Origin: Flavihumibacter solisilvae | GTDB taxonomy: Bacteria; Bacteroidota; Bacteroidia; Chitinophagales; Chitinophagaceae | Direction: 5' to 3' | Assembly (NCBI RefSeq): GCF_000814475.1 | Contig: NZ_JSVC01000008.1 | Coordinates: 124,001 to 188,000, forward strand | Length of the DNA stretch: 64,000 nt | Shown here: piece after piece, positions 21,498 to 31,100 of the stretch | Layout: each line of letters starts with the position of its first letter | Numbering within the stretch: position 1 is the first letter of the stretch | The notes under the pieces: generated by a model | What the model was told of the DNA's origin: nothing | The model's database searches: none | What the model saw: the letters and a program-made list of their open reading frames with translations, nothing else | Position numbers and translations under genes: made by a program

Positions 21498-22106
21498 TTA
21501 AACGCTGTTAGGATGCGAAGGTAAACTCTTCCACGTTTCATAAAGCTTTTCCTGGTCAGGCCGGTCTTCAGGAACCGATTCCAAAGGCTCGCAGGGTGAC
21601 CAGTCGGCCTTCATTTCCGCTGCCAGGGACTGGTACAGCCGGGTGCCGCGCGATTTCCATCCGATCATTTCATCACTCACTTCCTTGATTATCCTGGCCG
21701 GATTTCCAACCACCAGGCTCCGGGACGGAATTATTGTTCCTTCCCCGATAAAGCTCAGGGCGCCGACAATAGATTCGTCCCCGAGTTCCACGTGGTCCAT
21801 CAGTACACTGTTCATGCCCACCAGGCAGTTACGGCCGATCTGAGCACCGTGGATCACCGCGCCGTGACCAATATGCGAGCCTTCCTTTAAGCGAACCGTG
21901 ATACCCGGGAACATATGGATGGTACAATTTTCCTGCACATTGCACCCGTCTTCAAGGACAATGCCGCCCCAATCGCCCCTTAGCGCTGCACCGGGACCTA
22001 TGTAACAATTTTTGCCTATGATTACATTGCCAGTTACCACAGCCTGTGGATGAACGAAAGATGAAGGATCGACGACGGGCGTAAAGCCCTTGTACGCATA
22101 GAACAT
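21498..22106 (-). CDS. paaY: PaaY-like gamma-class carbonic anhydrase/hexapeptide protein of phenylacetate catabolism
   Basis: A 202-residue left-handed beta-helix protein. Hexapeptide repeats run from [18 protein letters not shown] to [13 protein letters not shown]. His residues in HMFPG, SHIGHG and IHG occupy the metal-ligand positions of the gamma carbonic anhydrase family. PaaY is thought to act as a thioesterase that rescues dead-end CoA adducts in the pathway. It aligns along its whole length with E. coli PaaY, including the W-K-x-x-G-T segment in the tail. Start: the ATG at 22106, one base after the paaI stop; the further-upstream TTG was rejected. Confidence 0.88.
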   Translation of the reverse strand: MFYAYKGFTPVVDPSSFVHPQAVVTGNVIIGKNCYIGPGAALRGDWGGIVLEDGCNVQENCTIHMFPGITVRLKEGSHIGHGAVIHGAQIGRNCLVGMNSVLMDHVELGDESIVGALSFIGEGTIIPSRSLVVGNPARIIKEVSDEMIGWKSRGTRLYQSLAAEMKADWSPCEPLESVPEDRPDQEKLYETWKSLPSHPNSV

Positions 22107-22107
22107 C

Positions 22108-22533
22108 TTATACAAGTGTTTTGCCGGTTCGGAAACAGGTGCCCTTGAAAAGTGCCACCTGCTCGTTACGCTGGTTGTGAATAGTGATCAGGTAAACACC
22201 CGTGCTCTTTCCGTTGTGAACTTCCTTTGCTTCTGCTAATAACGTATCACCAATGACAACCTGTTTCGTAAATGTTATGGTGACATCAAGGGCTACAGAC
22301 AAATTGTTGCGGTTATTGCAGGCAAAGGCGAAAGCACTGTCGGCCAGGGAAAAGGCAATTCCCCCATGAGCAATATTGAAACCATTGACCATCTCTTTAC
22401 GAACCACCATTCTGATTCGGCTGTAACCCTCTTTGATTTCAAGGATTTCAATGCCCAGCCACTGGCTGAATGCATCCTGTTTCATCATCTGGTCCACAAC
22501 CTGGCGATGACTGACCATATTTATAGTTTCCAT
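22108..22533 (-). CDS. paaI: Hydroxyphenylacetyl-CoA thioesterase PaaI
   Basis: A 141-residue hotdog-fold thioesterase. The active-site segment NGFNIAHGGIAFSLADSAFAFACNN matches the PaaI subfamily, with the HGG turn and the catalytic Asp in LAD. It hydrolyses ring-hydroxylated phenylacetyl-CoA esters that block the pathway. It lies 2 bases downstream of paaG and 1 base upstream of paaY, so translational coupling is likely. Confidence 0.92.
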   Translation of the reverse strand: METINMVSHRQVVDQMMKQDAFSQWLGIEILEIKEGYSRIRMVVRKEMVNGFNIAHGGIAFSLADSAFAFACNNRNNLSVALDVTITFTKQVVIGDTLLAEAKEVHNGKSTGVYLITIHNQRNEQVALFKGTCFRTGKTLV

Positions 22534-22535
22534 GT

Positions 22536-23309
22536 TTATTTTCCTTTGAAAACGGGAACTCTTTTTTCCAGGAAGCTGAGTACACCTTCATTGAAATCTT
22601 CTGTTGCAGCTGCCCGTTGCTGTAGCGTGTCCTCATTCAAAAGTTGTTCCGAAAGTGAATTGGTCAACGACCATTGCAAAGCCTTTTTCGTATACGCGAG
22701 ACCGGCAGTTGGCATCGATGCAAGCATGTTGGCAATCTTGTTCGCCTCGTTCATAAAGCCCTCGTCTTCGAAATATTTATAAATCATTCCCATCCGTTCT
22801 GCCTCTTCTGCACTGATCTTATCGCCCAACATCATAATGGCGCTTGCTTTCTGGTGGCCGATAAGGCGTGGAAGGAAATATGTACCTCCACTGTCGGGAA
22901 TAAGTCCGATGCGGGAGAAAGCCTGTATAAAGGACGCTGAACGAGATGCCACCACGATATCACAACACAGTGCTATATTGGCGCCTGCGCCGGCTGCAAC
23001 CCCATTCACAGCTGCTACCACCGGTTTTTTGAGGTCCTGGATGGCCAGGATGATCGGGTTATAATGTTCGGAAAGAATTCTCTTCATACCCGGACCATTA
23101 GGATCCACGGCTTCCGCCAGGTCCTGGCCGGCACTGAAGGCCTTGCCTGTTCCAGTGATCAATACGCAACGAACCAGGTCTGTTTCACACGCCTTTAAAG
23201 CGTCCTGCATTTCCAGCGCCATATGACGGTTAAAGCTATTGAGCTTGTCCGGCCTGTTCAGTGTAATATAACCAACGGCTTGTTCGATCCTGAAGTCAAC
23301 TACGTTCAT
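22536..23309 (-). CDS. paaG: Ring-1,2-epoxyphenylacetyl-CoA isomerase PaaG
   Basis: A 257-residue crotonase-family protein that converts the epoxide made by PaaABCDE to the oxepin-CoA. The oxyanion hole is formed by KAFSAGQDL and NGVAAGAGANIAL, and the catalytic Asp is in GLIPDSGGTYFLPRL. The start is the ATG at 23309 (MNVVDFRIE), 10 bases after the paaD stop; an in-frame TTG at 23342 would overlap paaD and was rejected. PaaZ, PaaF/H, PaaJ and PaaK, which complete the pathway, are not in the window. Confidence 0.9.
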   Translation of the reverse strand: MNVVDFRIEQAVGYITLNRPDKLNSFNRHMALEMQDALKACETDLVRCVLITGTGKAFSAGQDLAEAVDPNGPGMKRILSEHYNPIILAIQDLKKPVVAAVNGVAAGAGANIALCCDIVVASRSASFIQAFSRIGLIPDSGGTYFLPRLIGHQKASAIMMLGDKISAEEAERMGMIYKYFEDEGFMNEANKIANMLASMPTAGLAYTKKALQWSLTNSLSEQLLNEDTLQQRAAATEDFNEGVLSFLEKRVPVFKGK

Positions 23310-23319
23310 ATCTCGATTT

Positions 23320-23829
23320 TTAGTGGCATTTGAAGTAATCAAAGGGCTCTAAGCAGTTTTCACACCTGTACAATGCCTTGCATGCCGTTGATCCGAACTC
23401 ACTGATCATTTTGGTGTGCCAGGACTGACAGTGCGGGCACTGAACGGCCTCCTCACGCTTGAAGTACTCGTTATCGCAAACCTGCTGTTTTGGGTTGGGA
23501 GCCGCAATTCCGTAGGAGCGGAGTTTGTCTTTACCGGCGTCTGTCATCCATTCGGTTGTCCATGCCGGAGAAAGTACGGTTTTTATGGTAACGGGATCAT
23601 AGTGTTTCGCCCGGATCAGTAACCGGATCTGCATGGAGATTACGTCCATTGCCGGGCATCCGGAATAAGTAGGAGTAATTGTCACTTCTACTGCCCTGCC
23701 TTCTACATGCACCGCACGTACAATACCCAGGTCGATTACCGAAAGAACGGGAACTTCCGGATCCATTACTTCTTCCAGCGCCTTCCAGATTTCCTTTTCA
23801 ACGGGTGATATATCAGCGGTATTTACCAT
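23320..23829 (-). CDS. paaD: Phenylacetyl-CoA epoxidase maturation subunit PaaD
   Basis: A 169-residue protein with an N-terminal MIP18/DUF59 domain (EEVMDPEVPVLSVIDLGIVRAVHVEG) and a C-terminal zinc-ribbon-like part with CPHCQS and CENC pairs. PaaD is needed for assembly of the iron centre of the epoxidase complex. Its ATG overlaps the last 7 bases of paaC, which signals tight coupling. Confidence 0.92.
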   Translation of the reverse strand: MVNTADISPVEKEIWKALEEVMDPEVPVLSVIDLGIVRAVHVEGRAVEVTITPTYSGCPAMDVISMQIRLLIRAKHYDPVTIKTVLSPAWTTEWMTDAGKDKLRSYGIAAPNPKQQVCDNEYFKREEAVQCPHCQSWHTKMISEFGSTACKALYRCENCLEPFDYFKCH

Positions 23830-24629
23830 TCACTGTTGGGGTAGGTTCTTTGAAGGTACTGCATCTCGGCCAGCAGGAAACCTAGCTGTTCTGTGTGAAT
23901 GCCCTGTTTACCGCCCTGCTGGATCCAGCCCTCTTTTGGGATGGGCAATGTCGCCTGTTCCAGGGTTGCGGTAATTTTTTTCAGCCATTCTTCTTTAAGT
24001 GATTCGGGTGCAAAACCGCCTCCCCTGCGCGCCATTTCTTCTTCGTAAGGTGCGGAAAGAAACAGTTCGCCAGTATATTTCCAGAGCGCGTCAATGGCAT
24101 TGATCATGCGCTCCCGGCTTTCTTCCGTTCCGTCGCCGAGCCGGATCACCCATTCCCCGCTCCACCGAACATGGTAGGTAATTTCTTTAAGAGATTTTTC
24201 CGCAATCGCCGAAAGTGTTGTGTCAGCGCTACCTTCCAGCCTGCTGAATAGCAATTGCTGGTATGAGCTGAACAGGAATTGGCGGAGGATCGTTTTTGCC
24301 CAGTCGCCCCGGGATTGCTCTACCAGCAGGCAGTTATAAAATTCATTGGCGTCGCGGAGGTAGGCGAGGTCGTCTTCGTCAATTTCTCCGGTGACCTGCT
24401 GGAAAGCCGGGGCTTTAATAAGACCGTTTAATTCTGGCTTATTGCCGTTGTATAATGTTGCCGCATACTGGTAGAAGTTTCTCGCCTGGCCGATCAGATC
24501 CAGCGCAATATTGGAAATGGCAATATCCTGTTCAAGGATCGGCCCGTGACCCGTCCACTCACTGTTCCTATGACCCAGGATCAGTGCGTTGTCAGCCAGA
24601 TGCAGCGTGTATAAAAACTCGAAATTCAT
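23823..24629 (-). CDS. paaC: Phenylacetyl-CoA epoxidase structural subunit PaaC
   Basis: A 268-residue ferritin-like protein, structural partner of PaaA. Diagnostic segments are ISNIALDLIGQARNFYQYA and ITYHVRWSGEWVIRLGDGTEES. It lacks a full set of di-iron ligands, as expected for PaaC. A 63-base gap separates it from paaB and holds no gene. Confidence 0.93.
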   Translation of the reverse strand: MNFEFLYTLHLADNALILGHRNSEWTGHGPILEQDIAISNIALDLIGQARNFYQYAATLYNGNKPELNGLIKAPAFQQVTGEIDEDDLAYLRDANEFYNCLLVEQSRGDWAKTILRQFLFSSYQQLLFSRLEGSADTTLSAIAEKSLKEITYHVRWSGEWVIRLGDGTEESRERMINAIDALWKYTGELFLSAPYEEEMARRGGGFAPESLKEEWLKKITATLEQATLPIPKEGWIQQGGKQGIHTEQLGFLLAEMQYLQRTYPNSEW

Positions 24630-24692
24630 TTTGTTCTTCTGTGCATTAACTAGTTGATTGACCGTTTTTGCCTTTTCACTTTTAGCTGTTCC

Positions 24693-25061
24693 CTACATGT
24701 GAGTTAGTTCGTCCGGCAGATTGTAAAAAGTAGGATGACGGTAAATTTTATCGTTTGCCGGATCGTAAAGACTTTCGGCTTCATCAGGATTGGAAGCATG
24801 AACGTGCTTGCTTTCCACAACCCAGATGCTTACCCCTTCCTGGCGTCGTGTATAAACGTCACGGGCGTTCTCGATGGCCATTTGCGCATCTGCGGCATGC
24901 AGGCTGCCGACATGCTTGTGGTCAAGTCCCTGTTTGCTGCGGATAAAGACCTCCCAAAGCGGCCAGTCAGCCGATCCCAGTGTTACTTCTCCTGAGCCTG
25001 CTTTTACCTGCTCACGGTCGCCGTAGTCCCCATATAAATATTTGACCATAAAAGTTTTCAT
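24693..25061 (-). CDS. paaB: Phenylacetyl-CoA epoxidase subunit PaaB
   Basis: A 122-residue subunit that bridges the PaaAC dimers. The core LWEVFIRSKQGLDHKHVGSLHAADAQMAIENARDVYTRR is typical, with WVVESKHVHASNP after it. It is longer than enterobacterial PaaB by about 27 residues. The start is the ATG at 25061 (MKTFMVKYL); the extension upstream of it is not homologous. Confidence 0.92.
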   Translation of the reverse strand: MKTFMVKYLYGDYGDREQVKAGSGEVTLGSADWPLWEVFIRSKQGLDHKHVGSLHAADAQMAIENARDVYTRRQEGVSIWVVESKHVHASNPDEAESLYDPANDKIYRHPTFYNLPDELTHM

Positions 25062-25090
25062 ATATATAGTTTCTTGGTTCAGATATAGCC

Positions 25091-26041
25091 TTATTGGCGG
25101 TGTTTTTTTGCATAGGCATTGGCTGCCTGCCTCACCCATTCTCCTTCTTCATGTGCTTTCACTCTTGCGTCAAGACGTTCTTTATTACATGGTCCGTTAC
25201 CACTGATCACACTCCAGAATTCTTCCCAGTTGATCGGCCCGAAATCATAATGCTGCCGAACTTCGTTCCAGTTCAATAAAGGATCAGGCAATGTCATGCC
25301 AAGTAATTTTACCTGTTCTGCACAGATGTCGACAAATTTCTGACGCAGCTCATCATTGGTAAACCGCTTGATCTTCCATTTCATGCTCTGTGCCGTATGA
25401 GGCGATGCATCGTCTGATGGTCCAAACATCATAACACTTGGCCACCACCATCGGTTGATGGAATCCTGGCACATATGTCGTTGCGCTTCAGTGCCACGGC
25501 TAAGGGTAAGCAGGATTTCGAACCCCTGCCGCTGGTGAAAGCTTTCTTCCTTACAAATTCTTACCATCGCCCGGGCATAGGGTCCGTATGATGTACGGCA
25601 CAACGGCACCTGGTTCATTATTGCCGCACCATCAACCAACCAGCCGATTGCCCCCATATCTGCCCATGAAATTGTCGGGTAATTAAAAATGGAGGAATAT
25701 TTTGCCTTTCCGTTATGCAGTTGTTCGATCATTTCAGTGCGGCTGGTTCCCAGGGTTTCTGCTGCACTGTACAGGTAAAGACCATGCCCTGCTTCATCCT
25801 GCACTTTGGCAATGAGTGTGGCCTTGCGACGTAGGCTAGGAGCGCGGGTAATCCAGTTCCCTTCCGGCAACATTCCAACGATTTCACTGTGGGCATGTTG
25901 TGAGATCTGGCGCACGAGGGTTTGACGGTATTTGTCAGGCATCCAGTCCCGTGGTTCGATCCGGATTTCCTGGTCAACCTTGCTGTCAAACACCTGTTCC
26001 GGTGTCAGGGCAATCGCCCCCGTTTCTGTCGCAGTGTTCAT
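25091..26041 (-). CDS. paaA: Phenylacetyl-CoA epoxidase catalytic subunit PaaA
   Basis: A 316-residue di-iron monooxygenase subunit. It makes ring-1,2-epoxyphenylacetyl-CoA from phenylacetyl-CoA with O2 and electrons from PaaE. The two ExxH iron-ligand motifs are EAGH in [19 protein letters not shown] and ESFH in [14 protein letters not shown]. It is the first gene of the operon; the palindromic operator lies about 30 bases upstream of its ATG. The reductase PaaE is encoded separately at 35963-37045. Confidence 0.96.
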   Translation of the reverse strand: MNTATETGAIALTPEQVFDSKVDQEIRIEPRDWMPDKYRQTLVRQISQHAHSEIVGMLPEGNWITRAPSLRRKATLIAKVQDEAGHGLYLYSAAETLGTSRTEMIEQLHNGKAKYSSIFNYPTISWADMGAIGWLVDGAAIMNQVPLCRTSYGPYARAMVRICKEESFHQRQGFEILLTLSRGTEAQRHMCQDSINRWWWPSVMMFGPSDDASPHTAQSMKWKIKRFTNDELRQKFVDICAEQVKLLGMTLPDPLLNWNEVRQHYDFGPINWEEFWSVISGNGPCNKERLDARVKAHEEGEWVRQAANAYAKKHRQ

Positions 26042-26070
26042 TATGTAAATGTAGTCAATCCCCTGCTACC

Positions 26071-26090
26071 ATACTAACAAATGTTAGTAT
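26071..26090. promoter_or_regulatory. Perfect palindrome upstream of paaA, probable TetR/PaaR operator
   Basis: ATACTAACA and its exact complement TGTTAGTAT are separated by AA (20 bases in all). The central CTAACAAATGTTAG (26074-26087) fits CNAACRNNYGTTNG, one change per half-site from the CNAACGNNCGTTNG consensus that I recall for the Thermus PaaR repressor. A related site precedes the TetR gene at 37680. Confidence 0.75.
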
Positions 26091-26092
26091 AT

Positions 26093-26148
26093 CCCGTCGG
26101 GTCCCACCCGTCGGGTCCCACCCGTCGGGTCTCACCCGTCGGGTGAGG
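26093..26148. repeat. Four 14-bp tandem repeats with self-complementary core
   Basis: Four copies of CCCGTCGGGTCCCA (the third ends CTCA, the fourth GAGG), exact period 14 bases. Each unit contains the mirror-symmetric ACCCG-T-CGGGT core. They sit between the paaA operator and the ECF sigma gene of the GH30 locus. Too short and too regular for a CRISPR array. Confidence 0.85.
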
Positions 26149-26225
26149 ATAGGTGAAAACACCTGAAGCTAACGATTACTTAAAACTTCATAATTTGCCG
26201 AACAAATTCATATCCCTGCGATTGC

Positions 26226-26837
26226 ATGAATTCCTGTAACGATTCAAAAAAGCCACTCCCTGAGAATATTGCCGTGCAGATAGCTTCGGGAAGCGAAGCT
26301 TCTTTCAGGCAATTGTATCATGCATTCTATTCCCGGCTCGTTCAATTTTCTGCTGCGATTACCCGGAACACCGAATCTGCGGAAGAGATAGTAGAGGATG
26401 TGTTCGTAAAAATCTGGCAGCAAAAGGAGAAATTCGGAGAGGTCCGGAGCCTCCGGGTCTACCTGTATACAGCAGTAAAAAATGGTTCACTTAACTACGT
26501 TTCGACTGCAGCGCGAAGAAATATTACTGCTCCGTTCGATGAAATCGATATCCAGATTGCGGAAGAAACAGTTTTACCCGACCAGATCATGATTACCGCG
26601 GAAATGTTCGCCAGGCTCCATACTGCTGTTGAGTCACTGCCGCCACGATGTAAGATGATCTTCAAACTTATCCGCGAAGACGGTCTGAAATACAAAGAAG
26701 TAGGAGAGATCCTGAATATTTCCGTTAATACCATCGATGCACAGATGGCTATAGCCGTAAAGCGGCTGATGCTGGCACTTCAGACAGAATGGAAAATCAC
26801 CCCACCGGCCAAAAAAGTGGAGCGTCAAAAAGGCTGA
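26226..26837 (+). CDS. FecI-type ECF sigma factor of the GH30 locus
   Basis: A 203-residue sigma factor. Region 2 is FRQLYHAFYSRLVQFSAAI to IVEDVFVKIWQQKEKF and region 4 is LPPRCKMIFKLIREDGLKYKEVGEILNISVNTIDAQMAIAVKRL. It is of the FecI/RagA-associated class of Bacteroidota and is followed by FecR and an STN-carrying SusC, the arrangement in which a ligand-bound receptor signals through the anti-sigma protein to release the sigma factor. Divergent from paaA across a 184-base gap with the operator and repeats. Confidence 0.93.
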   Translation: MNSCNDSKKPLPENIAVQIASGSEASFRQLYHAFYSRLVQFSAAITRNTESAEEIVEDVFVKIWQQKEKFGEVRSLRVYLYTAVKNGSLNYVSTAARRNITAPFDEIDIQIAEETVLPDQIMITAEMFARLHTAVESLPPRCKMIFKLIREDGLKYKEVGEILNISVNTIDAQMAIAVKRLMLALQTEWKITPPAKKVERQKG

Positions 26838-26913
26838 GGTTAAAAAATATTTGAATCCAGCTTAGTAGAAAGGCGCCAAAAAACTGTCTATGTAGACGGA
26901 GATTGCGCCAGCC

Positions 26914-28035
26914 ATGCCAAATAACCATATCTATCTGCTCATATCCAGGAAACTGTCGGGTGAAGCCACGCCGGAAGAACTGGAACGTTTGCAGGATTTA
27001 TTGGCAGCCAGCACCGATCAACAATTCCAGGCTGAAATCTTATCTGCCTATTTCAACACGCCACATAATTATAACTCCGAGAGCGATATATCGCAGGAGG
27101 AAAAAATTCAACGCATACTTCATGCCGGTGATGCATTTGCCCGGGACGAAGAGAATGTTGTCGGGCTGACATCCCTCAAGAGCCGAAGGAAATGGTATTT
27201 CGCTGCGGCAGCGGTATTCATGATTATGTTCACAAGTGGATGGTATTTCTTCCATCAAAAAGAAGTGATGATTCATCAGCCCTTACCACGCCAGGTTGCA
27301 GGGAACCCGGGGAAGCTGAAAGAAGTGGTCACCAGGTCTGGAGCCCGGACTATGATGGTGCTGCCCGATGGCAGCAAAGTCTGGCTAAATGCTGGCAGCA
27401 AGCTCAGGTATGATGAAGACTTCAACAAAAAACTGCGAGAAGTTGAACTTGAGGGCGAAGGATTTTTTGATGTCGTAAAAAATCCTAAAATGCCTTTCAT
27501 CGTCCATACATCAGATATTGACATCAGGGTGCTGGGGACAGCCTTCAATGTTAAATCATATGCCGGGGATGATAATATTGAAGCCACATTGCTGCGGGGA
27601 CAGATTGAAGTGGTTAGAAAAGACGATCCGTCAGCGCCGAAAGTAATCCTGAAACCGAACGAGAAACTGATATTCTCAAGAGAAGTAACTCCTGCTCGCG
27701 TGCGGTCTGCCGATAAAATACCAGATACCGTACCGATGTCTCCGGTGATTTCAATTACACCTGTTTCCGGCTCTATTCCTGACAGCGAAAAATCGGAAAC
27801 CAGCTGGTTATATAACCGACTGGTATTCGAGGGCGACAGTTTTGCCGAACTGGCGCGCAAAATGGAAAGATGGTACGATGTAAAAATTGTATTCAGGGAT
27901 GAACGTTTGCAGCACATAAGATTATCAGGTGTCTTTGATAATGAGGGACTCGAGCAGGCCCTGCAGGCACTGCAGATCATCACACCTTATTCATATGAGA
28001 TCAACGGAAAGGAGGTCGTACTATATGAGAAGTAA
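26914..28035 (+). CDS. FecR family anti-sigma factor
   Basis: A 373-residue single-pass protein. Residues 1-90 are cytoplasmic and should bind the sigma factor; the TM helix is WYFAAAAVFMIMFTSGWYFF (about 94-113). The periplasmic part has the FecR domain (TMMVLPDGSKVWLNAGSKLRY to GEGFFDVVKNPKMPFIVHTSDIDIRVLGTAFNVKSY, given here in pieces of the frame) and a C-terminal STN-contacting DUF4974 domain (LVFEGDSFAELARKMERWYDVKIVF). Gap to the sigma gene is 76 bases. Confidence 0.93.
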   Translation: MPNNHIYLLISRKLSGEATPEELERLQDLLAASTDQQFQAEILSAYFNTPHNYNSESDISQEEKIQRILHAGDAFARDEENVVGLTSLKSRRKWYFAAAAVFMIMFTSGWYFFHQKEVMIHQPLPRQVAGNPGKLKEVVTRSGARTMMVLPDGSKVWLNAGSKLRYDEDFNKKLREVELEGEGFFDVVKNPKMPFIVHTSDIDIRVLGTAFNVKSYAGDDNIEATLLRGQIEVVRKDDPSAPKVILKPNEKLIFSREVTPARVRSADKIPDTVPMSPVISITPVSGSIPDSEKSETSWLYNRLVFEGDSFAELARKMERWYDVKIVFRDERLQHIRLSGVFDNEGLEQALQALQIITPYSYEINGKEVVLYEK

Positions 28036-28104
28036 AACACATTCGCCATAAGAAGGTAAAAACGGGAAATGTTGCCGCATTCCCCGCTGATGGATTTTTG
28101 ATCA

Positions 28105-28138
28105 GAAACTTGTGTGTTTGACCGCACAGGCAAGTTTC
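28105..28138 (+). promoter_or_regulatory. Hairpin in the leader of the STN-SusC gene
   Basis: GAAACTTG (28105-28112) plus TGTG can pair with CACA (28125-28128) and CAAGTTTC (28131-28138), with a 2-base bulge. It ends 29 bases before the susC ATG. No T-run follows, so it is more likely an mRNA stability or translation element than a terminator. Function is not shown. Confidence 0.5.
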
Positions 28139-28167
28139 CTATTTAGTAAACCCACAATTGTAAATGT

Positions 28168-31100
28168 ATGAAAAAATGTCAACCCCCTTTACGGCGGGGG
28201 ACAAAACGATTGCTCTTTAAAACCCTGGTGATCATGAAGCTATCCTTGCTCTTATTGCTTGTTGGGGTACTGCAGGTTCGGGCTAATGTACTTGCTCAGG
28301 GAAACATTACGCTTTCCATGAAGCAGGCAGAAATTGAAAAGGTTCTGAACAGGATTCAGAAATCCGGCGAATTCAAATTCCTCTACAACTTCGATCTGAA
28401 AAGTCTTCGCAAAAAAGTTGATGTTAATGTAGAGAATGCCAGCCTGAAAGAAACCCTTGACAACCTCTTTGCGAACACAGATCTCACTTACCGTGTACTT
28501 GAAAATAATCTGGTTGCGGTCATTTCCTCAGCACCTGATCAACAGGAAAAACGCATAACCGGCCGCGTTACAAGCGATGCCGGTGAACCCATTTCCGGCG
28601 TCAGTGTGATTGTAAAAGGCACAACACGTGGCACTAATTCCGATGTCAATGGGAACTATATGATTACGGTTCCGCCAAATGCAACCCTTGTGCTCAGCGC
28701 TATCGGGTTCGAGCAACAGGAAGTGGTTGTGGGTGACCAGGAAGTGGTGAATGTGAAACTGGTCACATCGAATAAGAAACTTGACGAGGTAGTGGTGATC
28801 GGATATGGATCCCAGCGACGCAGGGATGTTACCGGCGCTGTGGCAACTGTTACAGCAAAAGATTTTGAAAACAGGCCGGTGGTTACTACTGCACAGGCCT
28901 TACAGGGTAAAGCGGCAGGTGTGCAGGTAACGCAGCCTTCCGGTAAACCTGGAGTTGATTTTTCCGTGCGAATCCGCGGAGCCAGTTCTATCAATGCCAA
29001 TAATGACCCGTTGTATGTTATCGATGGAATCCCGACTACTGATACCCGGGGTCTGAACCCGAACGACATTGAAAACATGCAGGTGTTAAAAGATGCTGCT
29101 TCCGCTGCGATCTATGGTGCTCGTGCTGCCAACGGTGTGGTGCTGATCACAACTAAGCGCGGTAAAGCTAACCGTTCCACAGTTGGCTTCAATACTTATC
29201 TTGGGTTTAACCAGCTGGCCAACAAGATTGATGTCCTGGATGCAGAGCAATATAAGTTACTGATGACCGAGATCCCCAGTGCAGGCCCTGTTGATCCGGC
29301 ATATGACAAGAACACCGATTGGGTCGACGAAACTTTTGGAACAGGTGTTAACCAGAACTACCAGCTTTCATTCACCGGGGGCAGTGAAAAAACCCAGTAT
29401 TTCCTGAGCCTTGGTTACCTGCAGGATAAGGGTATGGTGGACCCTGCAAGGTTCGATCGTTATACTGCACGACTCAACCTCGATAACAAGGTTAACAATT
29501 GGCTTAAGGTCGCAGCCAATATCAACTATAACCGTAACAGTACTACGAATACGGGCGATAACCTGAGTTCAGGTCGTGGTGGTGTGATCATGAGCGCCCT
29601 TAACACACCGCCGGTTATTGGAATTTACAAAGACGATGGAAGCGGCGAATTCGAGCAGAACCCATACCAGGGGTCATGGGAATCCCCGCTTGCCTACATG
29701 AGCCGTTCTGAAAAGACCATAACCAATCGGCTTCTTGCAAACTTCAATGCCGATGTAAGGCTGTTTCCCGGTTTTACCTATAAAATGAACATCGGTACAG
29801 ATATTTCCAATACTCAGGGTGATACTTATATAGACCCGAAACGTACTGTGTATGGTCGCCAGCAGAATGGCGTTGCGAATACTACACGTAATGATTTCTT
29901 CAGTTGGATTTGGGAGAACACGTTAAATTATACCAAAAGATCAGGAGATCATAACCTGAATATTCTCGCCGGCATTTCAGCCCAGGAAAATAACTTCGGC
30001 ACTTCCTGGATCAATACTCACGACTTGCATGAAACCGTTCCGACCACCAATGCAGGTAATATCATCGATGCGGCAGGAAATACCAAGACTTCAAATTCCC
30101 TGGTCTCTAACTTTGCCCGTCTGAATTATGACTTCGCCAGTAAATACCTGCTTTCGGCAGCTTTCCGTTATGATGGTTCATCCAAACTGGCATCCGGGAA
30201 TAAATGGGATTTTTTCCCGGCATTCACTGCAGGATGGCGGATCTCGTCCGAATCGTTTATGCAGAATGTGGATGCAATAAATGATCTTAAAATCCGGGCC
30301 AGCTGGGGCCAGAATGGCAACCAGGAAGGAATTTCTGATTATACTTCTTTCGGGCTTTCAAGCTTCAGCAGGGTGCCGCCCACGAACCCGCTGTCCGGTC
30401 CTGCAGTTAAGCCATACAGTATTGCAAATCCCGACCTGACCTGGGAGAAAACCACTTCTTTTAACATCGGGGTTGATGTGTCCATGCTGAACAACAGGCT
30501 ATCACTAACCGCGGATGCGTATTGGAAACATACAAAAGACCTGATAATGGAAGTTGTGCTGCCGGATTTTATGGGTATTCCCGCACCATTCCTTAGGAAT
30601 GACGGGGAGTTGAAAAACAAGGGTTTTGAACTGGCTATTTCAAGCAAAAACACTGTAACTGAACTGCGTTGGAATACCGACCTGAACATTTCCTGGAATA
30701 CCAATGAGATCACGAGTCTGAACCTGATGCCTGTCATCGACGCGGCTAACATCTATTCTACAAATCAGTATGCCACCCGGGCGACTGTAGGTCAACCTCT
30801 GGGTGCCTTTTACGGTTATATCTCCAGGGGCGTTGATCCGCAAACTGGAAAAATCATTTATGAAGATCTTGACAAGAATGGCACTATTACTCCTGACGAC
30901 CGAACATTCATCGGGTATGCCGCTCCCAAATTCATTTATGGTATGACCAATACGCTTAATTACAAGAATTGGGATCTGAATATTTTCATTCAGGGAGTAC
31001 AGGGCAACGATATTTTCAATGCTACCCGTGTTGACCTGGAAGGTATGTTTGACAGTAAGAACCAGTCAACAGTTGTTCTCGACCGCTGGAAGCAACCTGG

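Noticed and set aside
24630-24692. Missing gene or remnant between paaB and paaC
   Set aside because: The 63 bases hold no frame of useful length and no recognisable fragment of a paa subunit.
26093-26148. CRISPR-like array of four repeats
   Set aside because: The period is 14 bases with no spacers of the usual 30-40 bases and no cas genes nearby; it is a simple tandem repeat.
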